From G020348385 sp964580235 (lineage in GTDB: Bacteria > Acidobacteriota > Aminicenantia > Aminicenantales > Aminicenantaceae): a stretch of DNA of 64,000 nucleotides. The position numbers and the translations under genes are program-made. The notes under the pieces were generated by a model. It ran no database searches. It was given only the letters and a program-made list of their open reading frames with translations, and was not told the origin of the DNA. The stretch covers positions 1 through 64,000 of the forward strand of contig CAZOJY010000001.1 in assembly GCA_964580235.1 (NCBI GenBank), read 5' to 3'. Below are positions 50,089-58,883 of this stretch, piece by piece (position 1 is the stretch's first letter; each line of letters begins with the position of its first letter).

Positions 50089-51038
50089 CCCTTCCCAGGA
50101 TTGGCATCACTCTTGGAGATCCCGGAGGTGTCGGTCCTGAAGTCACACTCAAATCTCTTTTTGCCACCACGCTCCTTCCCCGGGCCCGTTATGTCCTGTT
50201 TGGATCGCAAGCTGTTATCGACAAGGAACGAGAGACGCTGAATTTCGATCCATCCTTCTCCCACAATTGCATCTCTTTGCATGAAACCGAATATTTATCG
50301 CCGCAGGTTAAGAAGGGAAAGCCGACACCACAGAACGGAAAGGTTTCCTTCCGCTATTTCGAGAGGGCTGTCCGCGAGGCCCGGGAGGGAAACTTGCAGG
50401 CTATTGTCACAGCTCCCATATCCAAACAATCCTGGAATCTTGCGGGGATTCCTTGGGCCGGTCATACCCATTATCTCAGCCATTATTACCCTGAAGCAAT
50501 TATGTTTTTCTGGTCGGAAACCCTGAAGGTGGCTCTCTTCACACATCACCTTTCTTTGAAGCAAGCTCTCGCAAAGATCGAAGAAAAAACATTGTTTGCA
50601 TTTCTGCTGCGCCTTTACGAAAATCTAAAAAAAATCCAATCTCAAGACTTCAAGTTCCTTGTCTCCGGGTTGAATCCTCACGCTGGAGAACAGGGCCTGA
50701 TGGGCACAGAAGAAAACGAACAGATCATTCCAGCGATCAAAAAAGCCCAAATAAAAGGGATTCCAGTGAGCGGACCTTTTCCCCCAGATGTTGTTTTTCG
50801 GGACGTTGTGAATAAACCAGATAAAATCGTGATCGCCTTATATCATGACCAGGGCCTTATCCCATTTAAGCTTCTCGCATTTAACCGTGGCGTCAACCTG
50901 ACTCTCGGCCTTCCTTTTGTTCGGACATCCCCTGATCACGGGACGGCTTTTAATATCGCAGGAAAGGGAATAGCCGATCCGATGAGCATGAGAGAAGCCG
51001 TACGCCTTGCCCATCGATTCGCTTCAATAATAAGTTAG
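50085..51038 (+). CDS. pdxA: 4-hydroxythreonine-4-phosphate dehydrogenase
   Basis: A 317-residue PdxA, which oxidises 4-phosphohydroxy-L-threonine in the DXP-dependent pyridoxal-phosphate pathway. IGITLGDPGGVGPEV opens the protein. AGHTHYLSHYY holds one metal-ligand His, and SGLNPHAGEQGLMGTEE, GPFPPDVVF, ALYHDQGLIPFKLLAF and RTSPDHGTAFNIAGKG contain the others and the active site. The length is typical. It overlaps the Hfq-like gene by 4 bp and lies 2 bp before the exonuclease III gene. No pdxJ is in this window. Confidence 0.95.
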   Translation: MTLPRIGITLGDPGGVGPEVTLKSLFATTLLPRARYVLFGSQAVIDKERETLNFDPSFSHNCISLHETEYLSPQVKKGKPTPQNGKVSFRYFERAVREAREGNLQAIVTAPISKQSWNLAGIPWAGHTHYLSHYYPEAIMFFWSETLKVALFTHHLSLKQALAKIEEKTLFAFLLRLYENLKKIQSQDFKFLVSGLNPHAGEQGLMGTEENEQIIPAIKKAQIKGIPVSGPFPPDVVFRDVVNKPDKIVIALYHDQGLIPFKLLAFNRGVNLTLGLPFVRTSPDHGTAFNIAGKGIADPMSMREAVRLAHRFASIIS

Positions 51039-51039
51039 G

Positions 51040-51831
51040 ATGAAAATCTGCACGTTTAACGTCAATTCTATCCGCGTCAGAACAGATTTGATCAGGGAAT
51101 GGTTAAATCACCGGAACCATGACGTGGATGTATTGTGTTTTCAGGAACTCAAGACCATCGAAGAGAATTTTCCTTCCGAAGATTTTAAAAAAATGGGCTT
51201 TTCGTGTGCCGTGTTCGGACAAAAAGCCTACAACGGGGTTGCCATCTGCTCCCGCCTGCCAATGGAACACAGCCGGAAAGGTTTTGAAGATCCGCAGTGG
51301 GATGAACAAAGGAGGCTCATCACAGCAAAAATAAAAGGCATCCATATCCTCAATGTTTATGCCCCTCACGGCGGTTTAAAAGGCGAAGAAAAACATAACT
51401 ACAAAAGGAATTGGTATAAAAAACTCATCTCTCACCTCCAAGATTCGTACTCGCCAAAGGATCCTCTCCTTGTCGTTGGGGATTTAAACGTCGCGAGGGC
51501 AAACCTGGACGTATTCGATCCGGAGGCTCTCGATGGGGCTATCGGCACGTTGCCCGAAGAGCGGGAATCACTCCAGAATCTCCTTGACTGGGGATTGACA
51601 GATATCTTTCGGCATCTCTACCCGGACAGTATCCAATTCACATGGTGGGATTATATCGGCGGAGCTATATGGAAAAATGAAGGGATGAGAATCGATTACA
51701 TCCTATGCACAGAACGCCTTAGAACCAAGATAAGGGATGTGGAAGTGGACCTCTGGCCTCGGCGTCGGCGGGCCCCAAAACCTTCGGATCATGCCCCTGT
51801 GATCGTGACCTGGGATGTTCCTGGAAAATAA
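51040..51831 (+). CDS. xth: Exodeoxyribonuclease III
   Basis: A 263-residue AP endonuclease/3'-5' exonuclease of the ExoIII-APE1 family, acting in base-excision repair. MKICTFNVNSIRVR opens it, the metal-ligand Glu36 is in CFQELK, and GDLNVA, RIDYILCTERL and the catalytic SDHAPVIVTWD are all present. The ATG follows the pdxA TAG directly with one base between, so it is co-transcribed with the hfq-like and pdxA genes. It is convergent with smpB, with two bases between the stops. Confidence 0.95.
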   Translation: MKICTFNVNSIRVRTDLIREWLNHRNHDVDVLCFQELKTIEENFPSEDFKKMGFSCAVFGQKAYNGVAICSRLPMEHSRKGFEDPQWDEQRRLITAKIKGIHILNVYAPHGGLKGEEKHNYKRNWYKKLISHLQDSYSPKDPLLVVGDLNVARANLDVFDPEALDGAIGTLPEERESLQNLLDWGLTDIFRHLYPDSIQFTWWDYIGGAIWKNEGMRIDYILCTERLRTKIRDVEVDLWPRRRRAPKPSDHAPVIVTWDVPGK

Positions 51832-51832
51832 C

Positions 51833-52315
51833 TCAGCGCCAGCGTTTAAGCTCGGCCCTTAACTCCCGCTCGAGGTCCCTTTCCTTGATAACCTCTTTTT
51901 TCTGGTAGGCCCTCTTTCCTTTGGCCAAGGAAATCTCCACTTTTACCTTTCCTTTGGCATTGATCAAGATTTTTATAGGAACAAGAGTCAAACCCTTTTC
52001 CTTGATCTTTCCGGTCAAACGCTTAATCTCGCGATGATGGAGGAGAAGCTTCCGCTCCCTTCTGGGCTCATGATTGAACCGGTTAGCGGCTTCATAGGGG
52101 CTGATATGACAATTCAAAAGAAAAACCTCCCCCTTCTTCACTTCCGCATAGCTTTCTTTCAGACTGATCCGTCCCTCTCGAATGGATTTGACCTCGCTCC
52201 CAAGAAGAGAAATTCCCGCTTCAAACGTTTCCAGGAGTTCGTAGTTAAAAAAGGCTTTCTTATTTTTGGCAATAATTTTAGTATGCAGCGTTTTTCCCCT
52301 AACAGGGGTCTCCAT
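51833..52315 (-). CDS. smpB: SsrA-binding protein SmpB
   Basis: A 160-residue SmpB, partner of tmRNA in rescue of stalled ribosomes. KIIAKNKKAFFNYELLETFE and GISLLGSEVKSIREGRISLK with AEVKKGEVFLLNCHISPYE are typical, as is RERKLLLHHREIKRLTGKIK and the GKVKVEISLAKGKR(A)Y tail that enters the ribosomal A site. The first seven residues are not conserved; a later start is possible but no other ATG fits. It lies 61 bp after carD on the same strand. No ssrA was recognised nearby. Confidence 0.96.
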   Translation of the reverse strand: METPVRGKTLHTKIIAKNKKAFFNYELLETFEAGISLLGSEVKSIREGRISLKESYAEVKKGEVFLLNCHISPYEAANRFNHEPRRERKLLLHHREIKRLTGKIKEKGLTLVPIKILINAKGKVKVEISLAKGKRAYQKKEVIKERDLERELRAELKRWR

Positions 52316-52376
52316 CCCGAAAAGAGGGGCATGACGGAGACAATACTCCTCGGACAGAAGAAAATTAAGAATAAGA

Positions 52377-52895
52377 TTAGGAATCTACGTGAGCGGTCCC
52401 GTCTTTGAAACAACTGGAAAGCATTGCCAGTACTTGATCCTCGATCTCTTCAAACGGACTGCATGAAACCTCAGAAATCTCCGTAACAACCAGTTTTTTC
52501 GCCTTTTCCATCATCTTTTTCTCACGGAAGGACAAGGGTTTAATCAGCTGGAGATAGTACAGGCTCTTTAGGACAAGGGCCATATCCTGGATGGTCCCGG
52601 ATTTCATTAAATCGACATGTTCTTTGTATCTTCCTTTCCAGTTCATGGTTACATCAACTCCGCCATTCCGGATAAAATCAAAGATATCCTGGATGGAGTC
52701 TTCTGAGATAGGCTTGCGGATCCCGATTTCTTCAGTGTTGGAGGACGGGACTAATACGAGCGTGTTGTTGGCCAAGATTCTAACATGGTAGATCTGGAAG
52801 TCTTGTCCGAAATAATTTTCTTCCTGGATGTTCTCTATGATTCCGAGCCCCTGATTGGGATAAATTACCTTATCGCCAATCTTTAATGCGTTCAT
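52377..52895 (-). CDS. carD: CarD/CdnL-family RNA polymerase-binding regulator
   Basis: A 172-residue CarD-type protein. The N-terminal RNAP-interaction domain has KIGDKVIYPNQGLGIIENIQ and YHVRILANNTLVLVPSSN. The helical C-terminal domain includes WKGRYKEHVDLMKSGTIQDM and LSFREKKMMEKAKKLVVTE, both typical. Such proteins stabilise the open complex at many, often rRNA, promoters. No Shine-Dalgarno precedes the ATG, and a strong promoter ends only 11 bases before it, so the mRNA is probably leaderless. The promoter is back-to-back with that of rpmH. smpB follows. Confidence 0.93.
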   Translation of the reverse strand: MNALKIGDKVIYPNQGLGIIENIQEENYFGQDFQIYHVRILANNTLVLVPSSNTEEIGIRKPISEDSIQDIFDFIRNGGVDVTMNWKGRYKEHVDLMKSGTIQDMALVLKSLYYLQLIKPLSFREKKMMEKAKKLVVTEISEVSCSPFEEIEDQVLAMLSSCFKDGTAHVDS

Positions 52896-52906
52896 GGTGC
52901 TTGAGT

Positions 52907-52935
52907 ATTATAGGTAATAATTCCTAAAGAGTCAA
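52907..52935 (-). promoter_or_regulatory. carD promoter, predicted leaderless
   Basis: On the minus strand TTGACT (52935-52930), exactly 17 bp, TATAAT (52912-52907). The start would be near 52900, five nucleotides before the carD ATG at 52895. There is no room for a ribosome-binding site. Confidence 0.75.
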
Positions 52936-52968
52936 ATCGTGGCCCACGCCGGATTCATGCTTTTTCGC

Positions 52969-52997
52969 TTGACAGATCAGAATAGGTTTATTAACAT
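52969..52997 (+). promoter_or_regulatory. Promoter of the rpmH-rnpA-yidD-yidC-jag operon
   Basis: Consensus TTGACA (52969-52974), 17 bp, TAACAT (52992-52997), with a start near 53004 and a 26-nt leader before rpmH. Its -35 lies only 33 bp from that of the divergent carD promoter. Confidence 0.8.
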
Positions 52998-53029
52998 ACT
53001 GTTTTCAAACAAGAAAGACTGATCAGAAG

Positions 53030-53164
53030 ATGAAAAGAACGTTTCAACCCAATAGGAGAAAACGAAAGAAGAATCATGGTTTCCTCGTGCGAATGAGAAG
53101 AAAAGGTGGTCAGCATATCATCAAGAACCGCAGGCGCAAGGGCAGAAAAAAACTTGCCGTTTGA
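53030..53164 (+). CDS. rpmH: Ribosomal protein bL34
   Basis: A 44-residue bL34, too short to be called by length alone but unmistakable: MKRTFQPNRRKRKKNHGFLV opens it and RMRRKGGQ with KNRRRKGRKKLAV closes it. It is a component of the large ribosomal subunit. Its TGA overlaps the rnpA ATG in TGATG at 53162-53166. It leads the conserved rpmH-rnpA-yidD-yidC-jag series, often near the origin. dnaA, the frequent neighbour, is replaced here by carD. Confidence 0.97.
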   Translation: MKRTFQPNRRKRKKNHGFLVRMRRKGGQHIIKNRRRKGRKKLAV

Positions 53165-53505
53165 TGGATGAAAACTTCACGTCACTGGAAAGAATAAGAA
53201 AGAAAAAAGATTTTTTGCATCTTTATAAAAAGGGCAAGCGTTACAGAGGAAAATATTTCGTCCTTATTTACCTCTCCAACGAGTTCACTTTTTCCAGAGT
53301 GGCAGTCGTGGCCAGCAAAAAACTTGGAAATGCCGTCCAAAGGAACAGGACAAAAAGGTGGTTACGGACTCTCTTCCGGAGGAATAAAAGATTGATCGAG
53401 AATCCATTCGACTTAATATTCATCCCTCGTAAAGAAATACACAAGGCAAAATGGAAGAGTCTCGTAGCCGAATGCCGGGCGGCTTTTAAATTCATAAACC
53501 ATTGA
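53164..53505 (+). CDS. rnpA: Ribonuclease P protein component
   Basis: A 113-residue RnpA that assists the RNase P RNA in tRNA 5' processing. LERIRKKKDFLHLYKKGKRY and RVAVVASKKLGNAVQRNRTK with the RNR signature (RNRTKRWLRTLFRR) are clear. The ATG at 53164 overlaps the rpmH stop; a TTG one codon earlier is also possible. The high lysine/arginine content fits an RNA-binding protein. Confidence 0.95.
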   Translation: MDENFTSLERIRKKKDFLHLYKKGKRYRGKYFVLIYLSNEFTFSRVAVVASKKLGNAVQRNRTKRWLRTLFRRNKRLIENPFDLIFIPRKEIHKAKWKSLVAECRAAFKFINH

Positions 53506-53516
53506 AGTTAGCCCTG

Positions 53517-53726
53517 ATGAAAAAGATTATTCTATTTTTAATCCGCGGATACAGATCCGTTTTATCTCCGATTTTGGGCCGGCACTGCCGTTTTCACCCG
53601 ACCTGTTCAATTTACACATATGAGGCCATCGAAAAGTATGGCTTACTCAAGGGAATGATTTTAGGAACCAAGCGACTCCTCCGCTGTCATCCTTTCCATC
53701 CCGGAGGAGTAGATCCAGTTCCTTGA
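53517..53726 (+). CDS. yidD: Membrane protein insertion efficiency factor YidD
   Basis: A 69-residue YidD, which helps YidC-dependent membrane insertion. RGYRSVLSPILGRHCRFHPT, CSIYTYEAIEKYG and the terminal RLLRCHPFHPGGVDPVP are full family signatures with three conserved cysteines. The ATG at 53517 matches the usual N-terminus; an in-frame TTG at 53502 overlapping the rnpA stop is an alternative that would add five residues. Confidence 0.95.
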   Translation: MKKIILFLIRGYRSVLSPILGRHCRFHPTCSIYTYEAIEKYGLLKGMILGTKRLLRCHPFHPGGVDPVP

Positions 53727-53737
53727 AGGACCTACCC

Positions 53738-55381
53738 ATGGAAAAAAGATTATTATTGGCCATCGTCTTATCCTTCGCCGTGCTGTTTCTTTATTCGCTT
53801 GTTTTTGTGAAAAAAGAGCCTCCTCAACAGCCAGTTTCCACACCTGCCGCTGCACTTGAAAATCCACCGGAACAAAAACCCGCGGTAAAGCAGCCGGTGG
53901 AACGAGAGGAAACTCCAACAGAGCAAGATTTTCAATCTGCTGCTGCTGATACTGAGGAGGAGATTGTTGTGGACACCCTCTTGTACAGGGCCGTTTGGAT
54001 CAACAGAGGGGCGCAACTCAAAAGCTGGAAGCTGAAAACATACAAAAACGATAATGGAGAAAATCTTGAATTGATTTCATCGCATTCTGCTGAATTGGGC
54101 CGATATCCCTTCCTCCTGCTCACAGAAGATGCCGACTTCGATAACACCATCAACCACGCCTTGTTTGAATTCTCCAGCAACCAATTGGAATTGATGGAGG
54201 GAGAGGAAGGGACGTTGCGTTTTGAATACGGGACCGAAACAGGAACGAAAATCGAGAAGATTTTTACTTTTTACGGGGACACCTACAATTTAGGAATTCA
54301 GATAAATGTCTGGAAAAACGGACAGAAAATTGCCCCCCGGATCATCTGGGGACCGAGTTTTGGCAACCTCACCGCCCAGGAGTTAAAAAAGCGTATCGGA
54401 GGCGGAGGGGCCGGAGTGACCGTTTATGCCGGCAACAAGGTTCAACGGCACAATGAGGGGAAATACAAGCTGGAAAACAGTCTCTACAACTTTGCCGACT
54501 GGGTGGCCTACGACAGCAACTATTTCGCTGTTCTGTTTCTCGCTCCTCCGCAGAAAATGAGCGCAGCTTTCGTAAAAGAAGATATCAACCAAATTCCCTA
54601 TTTTTTTCTCACTTTGGATCTTCCGGAAAAAGCTTATATCGGCCCCAAGGATGCTGACAAATTAACGGAGCTCGGAAAGGATACAAAAAAAATTATCCGG
54701 TTCGGTTTGTTTGGATGGATGGCCGAAATTCTACACAGGGCGATCAAATACATCCATGCGGCCGTTCCCAACTGGGGATTTTCCATTATCATTCTGACGC
54801 TCATCATCAAAATTTTGTTTTTCCCGCTGACCTACAGCAGCACCAAATCCATGGCCAAAATGCAGGAGTTGCAGCCCAAAATGAAAGCTATAAAGTCAAA
54901 ATATAAAAAGGCCAAAAAGGACATTGCCCAGCGGCGCAAAATGAACGAAGAGATCATGAAACTTTACAAAGAGCACGGGGTGAATCCGGCCGGGGGATGC
55001 CTTCCGATGCTCATCCAGCTTCCGATCTTTTGGGGGTTCTTCCGGATGCTGGCGATATCCTTGGAATTCCGGCAGAGCCCCTTCATTTTTTGGATCAAAG
55101 ACCTTTCCGTGCATGATCCCGTTTATGTAACCCCTATCCTGATGGGAATCACCCAGTATGTCAGCCAAAAAATGACCCCAACTTCTGCTGATCCCTCCCA
55201 GCAGAAAATGATGATGATCATGCCGGTAGTGATGACCATTTTCTTCATGAATTTCTCGAGTGGGCTTGTCCTCTACTGGCTTACAAACAATGCCCTTCAA
55301 ATCGGCCAGCAGTACATCATGAACCGGCTTCGAAAAAAACAAAAGAGTGAATCACATGGAAAAAAAAGAAGAAAAAAATGA
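53738..55381 (+). CDS. yidC: Membrane protein insertase YidC
   Basis: A 547-residue YidC/Oxa1 insertase of the Gram-negative type. A first helix (residues 3-23) is followed by a Pro/Glu-rich linker and a large periplasmic beta domain (to about residue 330). The insertase core follows, with the hydrophilic-groove helix WGFSIIILTLIIKILFFPLT, STKSMAKMQELQPKMKAIK, the cytoplasmic coiled-coil loop, GGCLPMLIQLPIFWGFFRML, and the last helix LVLYWLTNN. The presence of the P1 domain supports an outer-membrane-bearing cell. The start at 53738 has GAAGGA eight bases before it. It overlaps jag by 26 bp. Confidence 0.96.
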   Translation: MEKRLLLAIVLSFAVLFLYSLVFVKKEPPQQPVSTPAAALENPPEQKPAVKQPVEREETPTEQDFQSAAADTEEEIVVDTLLYRAVWINRGAQLKSWKLKTYKNDNGENLELISSHSAELGRYPFLLLTEDADFDNTINHALFEFSSNQLELMEGEEGTLRFEYGTETGTKIEKIFTFYGDTYNLGIQINVWKNGQKIAPRIIWGPSFGNLTAQELKKRIGGGGAGVTVYAGNKVQRHNEGKYKLENSLYNFADWVAYDSNYFAVLFLAPPQKMSAAFVKEDINQIPYFFLTLDLPEKAYIGPKDADKLTELGKDTKKIIRFGLFGWMAEILHRAIKYIHAAVPNWGFSIIILTLIIKILFFPLTYSSTKSMAKMQELQPKMKAIKSKYKKAKKDIAQRRKMNEEIMKLYKEHGVNPAGGCLPMLIQLPIFWGFFRMLAISLEFRQSPFIFWIKDLSVHDPVYVTPILMGITQYVSQKMTPTSADPSQQKMMMIMPVVMTIFFMNFSSGLVLYWLTNNALQIGQQYIMNRLRKKQKSESHGKKRRKK

Positions 55382-55994
55382 CAATACCGACCAAGAGTTC
55401 AAAGGAAGAAACTTAGAAGACGCAATCAGTCTGGCTGAGCTCATGCTCAAGCTCTCCCGCACACAGTTCAACTATGAGGTCGTGACCGAAAAGACAAAAC
55501 TTTTTGGAATCGGCAGCAAAGAAGTCGTCATCCGCACCTGGCCGAAAAGACGCACAGAAGATTACCCCGCAGCCCAGTTTTTGGAACGATTCCTTTCCTT
55601 GTATCCCCTTGATATCCGATACCAAATCAAAGAAAAAAATGAGATGCTGTACTTCATTTTTGACGGGATGGATAAGTATCTTCTGCTCCGGAAGGATGGA
55701 TCCCTTCTGCTGGCACTCCAGCATCTTCTCAACAAGTTGTCAACAAAAAAAGTACAAACCGACTGCGATTTTTTCCGAAAAAGAAAAGAAAGAGAACTCA
55801 AGGAAAGAACTCAACAGATCGCTCAAAGAGTTCATGAGACCGGGGAAGACGAAATCCTGGATTTTATGAATCCTTATGAGAGACGCCTCGTGCACATTTC
55901 TGTAAATCAAGTCCCGGGTATCACATCGGAAAGCATAGGAGACGGATTTCTCAAGAAGGTGAAAATCTTCCCATCAAAGGAAGAATCACATTGA
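55356..55994 (+). CDS. jag: Jag/KhpB RNA-binding protein
   Basis: A 212-residue protein of the Jag/EloR/KhpB family. A Jag_N-like start (NLEDAISLAELMLKLSRTQF, with KTKLFGIGSKEVVIR) is followed by a KH-like middle and a C-terminal R3H domain with MNPYERRLVHISV. The KH GxxG-like loop is not canonical (FDGMDKYLLLRKDGSLLLAL). It binds RNA and affects cell elongation and division in Firmicutes. The ATG at 55356 is used; a GTG at 55347 is possible. It overlaps the yidC end by 26 bp in another frame and ends the rpmH operon. Confidence 0.87.
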   Translation: MEKKEEKNDNTDQEFKGRNLEDAISLAELMLKLSRTQFNYEVVTEKTKLFGIGSKEVVIRTWPKRRTEDYPAAQFLERFLSLYPLDIRYQIKEKNEMLYFIFDGMDKYLLLRKDGSLLLALQHLLNKLSTKKVQTDCDFFRKRKERELKERTQQIAQRVHETGEDEILDFMNPYERRLVHISVNQVPGITSESIGDGFLKKVKIFPSKEESH

Positions 55995-56072
55995 TTCCTT
56001 TTTAAACACTGAAATCTCTCAGCCAAAACCTTGTTATGGATAATTATTACATCATTCCTATCGACTCTATAG

Positions 56073-56084
56073 TTACTATAGTAA
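56073..56084. repeat. 12-bp palindrome in the jag-mnmE gap
   Basis: TTACTATAGTAA is a perfect palindrome. AATTATTAC at 56042-56050 and GTAATTATT at 56081-56089 flank it as an imperfect inverted pair. It may be an operator for mnmE or part of an AT-rich unwinding region; no DnaA boxes accompany it. Confidence 0.35.
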
Positions 56085-56146
56085 TTATTGCCTGAATGAC
56101 AGGGACTCTTTACGGATGGAAGCATTCCGTTTAATATATACAAGTT

Positions 56147-57514
56147 ATGCTGGATGAGACCATCATTGCAATATCCACGCCTCTTGGATTTGGAGGCCTG
56201 GGCGTTGTCCGCCTGAGCGGAGGGAAGGCTCTCCAAATCGCTAAGAAACTCTTCAGACCAAAAAAAAATTGGCGAAAAATTCCTCCTAATCGCCCTGTTC
56301 TCGGACACTTGTTAGATTTCACGCGAAATGAATATTTCGAAGAAGCCTATCTCACCTTTTTCCCCAAACCCCACACCTATACGCGTGAGAATATGGTTGA
56401 GATCAGCTGTCACGGCAGTCCGGTTATCCTGGAAGAGGTTGTCCGGCTCGGCACAACAGCAGGAGCAAGACATGCTGCTCCAGGAGAGTTTACGCTGCGT
56501 GCTTATTTGAATGGACGCATAGACATCCTTCAAGCCGAAGCCGTCTATGATATCATCACGGCAACCTCTCTCAAGCAGGCCAAAATCTCATTTCGTCAAA
56601 TGGAGGGCAGCCTTTCTAAATCAGCAGACTCCCTTCGGCAGCACATCATCCAACTTTTATCCCAGATTGAGGCCATCATCGAGTTTCCTGATGAGGGCTT
56701 CCAAATTTCCCCAAAAACGATCGCCAACTCTCTCCAGCGTGCTGAAAAATCTGTCAAAGAACTCATATCCAGCTACGACCTGGGAAAAACTCTATCTGAA
56801 GGCCTTTTGTTGGCTATAACCGGAAGGGCAAACGTGGGCAAATCCACCTTATTCAACGCTCTTCTCCAGAAAAACCGGGCGATTGTGACTCCATTTCCCG
56901 GGACAACTCGGGATTACCTCCGAGAAACCATCAAAATCAGGGACACATTATTCACATTGACAGATATGGCCGGAATAGACACCCCTGCGCATCCCATCGA
57001 AATGGAAGGGATTAAAAGGGGGGAAAAATTGGCTTCCGTCGGAGACGGCATTCTATTCGTCCTCGACGTTTCCCGCAAGGAGTCACCCAAAGACCTCAAA
57101 CTTTTGAAAAAATTCCAGAAGAAAAAAGCAATCCTCCTGTTCAACAAGAGCGATTTGCCGGTGAAGATGAACCGCGAAAAAATAAAAAGATTGCAAGAAA
57201 ATATCCCTTCTCTCTCGATTTCCGCCCTGAAGGGAAACAACCTGGACAAGTTAAAAGAAATGATTTTTGCCCATTTTGTCCCCACACAATCAGACAGTGA
57301 AGAGACCATTCTCCACCTCCGGCAAAAACTTCTTTTTTCCAATATCCTCGATTGTTTGCACAAAACAGGGCGTCTGCTTAAAGACGGTTATTCTGAAGAA
57401 ATCTGCGCCGAAGAAATCCGGAAAATCATCCCTCTCATCGGTCAACTGACTGGGGAGATCCGGAATGAGGATGTTATGGAAAGAATATTTAGCCGCTTTT
57501 GTGTCGGCAAATAG
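56147..57514 (+). CDS. mnmE: tRNA modification GTPase MnmE
   Basis: A 455-residue MnmE, which with MnmG adds (carboxymethyl)aminomethyl groups to U34 of certain tRNAs. The N-terminal THF-binding domain has TIIAISTPLGFGGLGVVRLSG. The G domain has GRANVGKSTLFNALLQ, TPFPGTTRDYLRE and NKSDLP. The C-terminus keeps the catalytic-cysteine motif FCVGK. The length is normal. It starts 152 bp after jag behind an AT-rich gap with no Shine-Dalgarno at the ATG. Confidence 0.96.
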   Translation: MLDETIIAISTPLGFGGLGVVRLSGGKALQIAKKLFRPKKNWRKIPPNRPVLGHLLDFTRNEYFEEAYLTFFPKPHTYTRENMVEISCHGSPVILEEVVRLGTTAGARHAAPGEFTLRAYLNGRIDILQAEAVYDIITATSLKQAKISFRQMEGSLSKSADSLRQHIIQLLSQIEAIIEFPDEGFQISPKTIANSLQRAEKSVKELISSYDLGKTLSEGLLLAITGRANVGKSTLFNALLQKNRAIVTPFPGTTRDYLRETIKIRDTLFTLTDMAGIDTPAHPIEMEGIKRGEKLASVGDGILFVLDVSRKESPKDLKLLKKFQKKKAILLFNKSDLPVKMNREKIKRLQENIPSLSISALKGNNLDKLKEMIFAHFVPTQSDSEETILHLRQKLLFSNILDCLHKTGRLLKDGYSEEICAEEIRKIIPLIGQLTGEIRNEDVMERIFSRFCVGK

Positions 57515-57532
57515 CAGCTTTTATCTTTTTTT

Positions 57533-58876
57533 CTACTTGATGTAGCCAAGGCTTTTGAGATCTTCTAGGACCTCTTTATCTAACGCTCTTGGTTTTTTGG
57601 TTCCTTTCAACTTGGATGGGGCTCCGTACGATGGAACAAATCTAATTTTTCTGTGTCTCTTAAAATCATCCTGGAAAGAGTCTAAAAGGACCTGCCCATC
57701 CATGTCTTCTCCCACGGGCAGCCCGAATAGGTAAAGAATCGTAGGTGTGACATCATAAATGCTGGCCTGTTCCAGCTGATACCCCGGCTTGACTCCCGGA
57801 CCTTTTATGATAATGATCCCGTCAGGAATGGTTGGGGTATTGTAATGCGTGTATCCTTTAACAGAAAAATTGAATCCATGATCAGAAACAAGGATAAAGG
57901 TTGCATTCTTGGGAGATTTATTGATGACTCGTCCGACAACCCGGTCCAAGTAAGAATAGACAGGCTCAACTATGGTGGCCATATTTTGGTAAAGTTTTTT
58001 TTCTGTCTCAGGTGTTGGAGCACCCCGTTTCTCATTGTCCTTAATCCACGTCTTTCTTAGTTCTTCGTCGATAAAAATCGACGTGAAATGCGACGTTGTG
58101 TCGATCAGGCGGAAGTAAGTGGCAAAAAGATCAACCGGTACGTTATCCAAAAGGTAGAGAGTTGTCTTTTCGATCGACTTGTCCTGAAGGGTATATATCC
58201 GGAAATTTTTGATCTGACGCTCCCGGCCTGAGGGGACCGGAATTTTTTTTGCCTGGCTTTCAGACCAGTAATCCACCATTCCTTCTTCTCGAAGGATCTT
58301 TTTGTATTTTTTATGTTTAAACATGACAACTTGGGGAAATATCTTGTCCTTCAGCTCGTTGGGAAATGTGACGCCATCCTCCGGAAGGTATTTGTACACG
58401 CCAATCCGGAAACGGTCAGACACAAGATATCCATTCACTTCTTCGGCAGGAAAAGTGACAAACCAGTTTATAATGCCGACTGAAAATCCTTCCTCGCCAA
58501 GAATATTCCAAAAAGTTTTGGCAATACGTTCTCCTGCGGAGTACGGAATCACGATGTTGTTTTCTGTCACAAATTGGTAATCGAGGATGCCATGTTTTAG
58601 CATCGTTTTACCCGTAGAAATCGAGGTCCAAATCACCGGAGATTTTGTGGGACGCACGGTGTGCAAAACTCCCCAGCTTCCTTCCTTGCTCAAACGGGCC
58701 AGATTGGGAAGTTTACCTCGTTCGAACAGCGGCTGAATGATATTCCAATCTGCACCATCCAACCCGATTAGGACCACTGGGTTTACAGGAGGCTTTCCCC
58801 TGCGGAGGACAAAGGCATACAGCATCACCAGCACAATCGAGAAAAACAGTAAAAACCACAGCAGCTTTTTTTTCAT
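57533..58876 (-). CDS. Membrane-anchored alkaline-phosphatase-superfamily phosphodiesterase
   Basis: A 447-residue protein of the type I phosphodiesterase/nucleotide pyrophosphatase group. One N-terminal helix (residues 2-20) anchors it. PVVLIGLDGADWNIIQPLFE holds the first metal-binding Asp, SPVIWTSISTGKTMLKHGIL the nucleophilic Ser/Thr, and FILVSDHGFNF plus HYNTPTIPDGIIIIKGPGVK the second metal site. Related proteins occur in tetratricopeptide/Archaeal-like surface pathways; the substrate is unknown. It stands between mnmE and mnmG on the opposite strand, an unusual insertion. A canonical promoter ends 7 bases before the ATG, so the mRNA may be leaderless. Confidence 0.85.
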   Translation of the reverse strand: MKKKLLWFLLFFSIVLVMLYAFVLRRGKPPVNPVVLIGLDGADWNIIQPLFERGKLPNLARLSKEGSWGVLHTVRPTKSPVIWTSISTGKTMLKHGILDYQFVTENNIVIPYSAGERIAKTFWNILGEEGFSVGIINWFVTFPAEEVNGYLVSDRFRIGVYKYLPEDGVTFPNELKDKIFPQVVMFKHKKYKKILREEGMVDYWSESQAKKIPVPSGRERQIKNFRIYTLQDKSIEKTTLYLLDNVPVDLFATYFRLIDTTSHFTSIFIDEELRKTWIKDNEKRGAPTPETEKKLYQNMATIVEPVYSYLDRVVGRVINKSPKNATFILVSDHGFNFSVKGYTHYNTPTIPDGIIIIKGPGVKPGYQLEQASIYDVTPTILYLFGLPVGEDMDGQVLLDSFQDDFKRHRKIRFVPSYGAPSKLKGTKKPRALDKEVLEDLKSLGYIK

Positions 58877-58883
58877 AGCTCCT

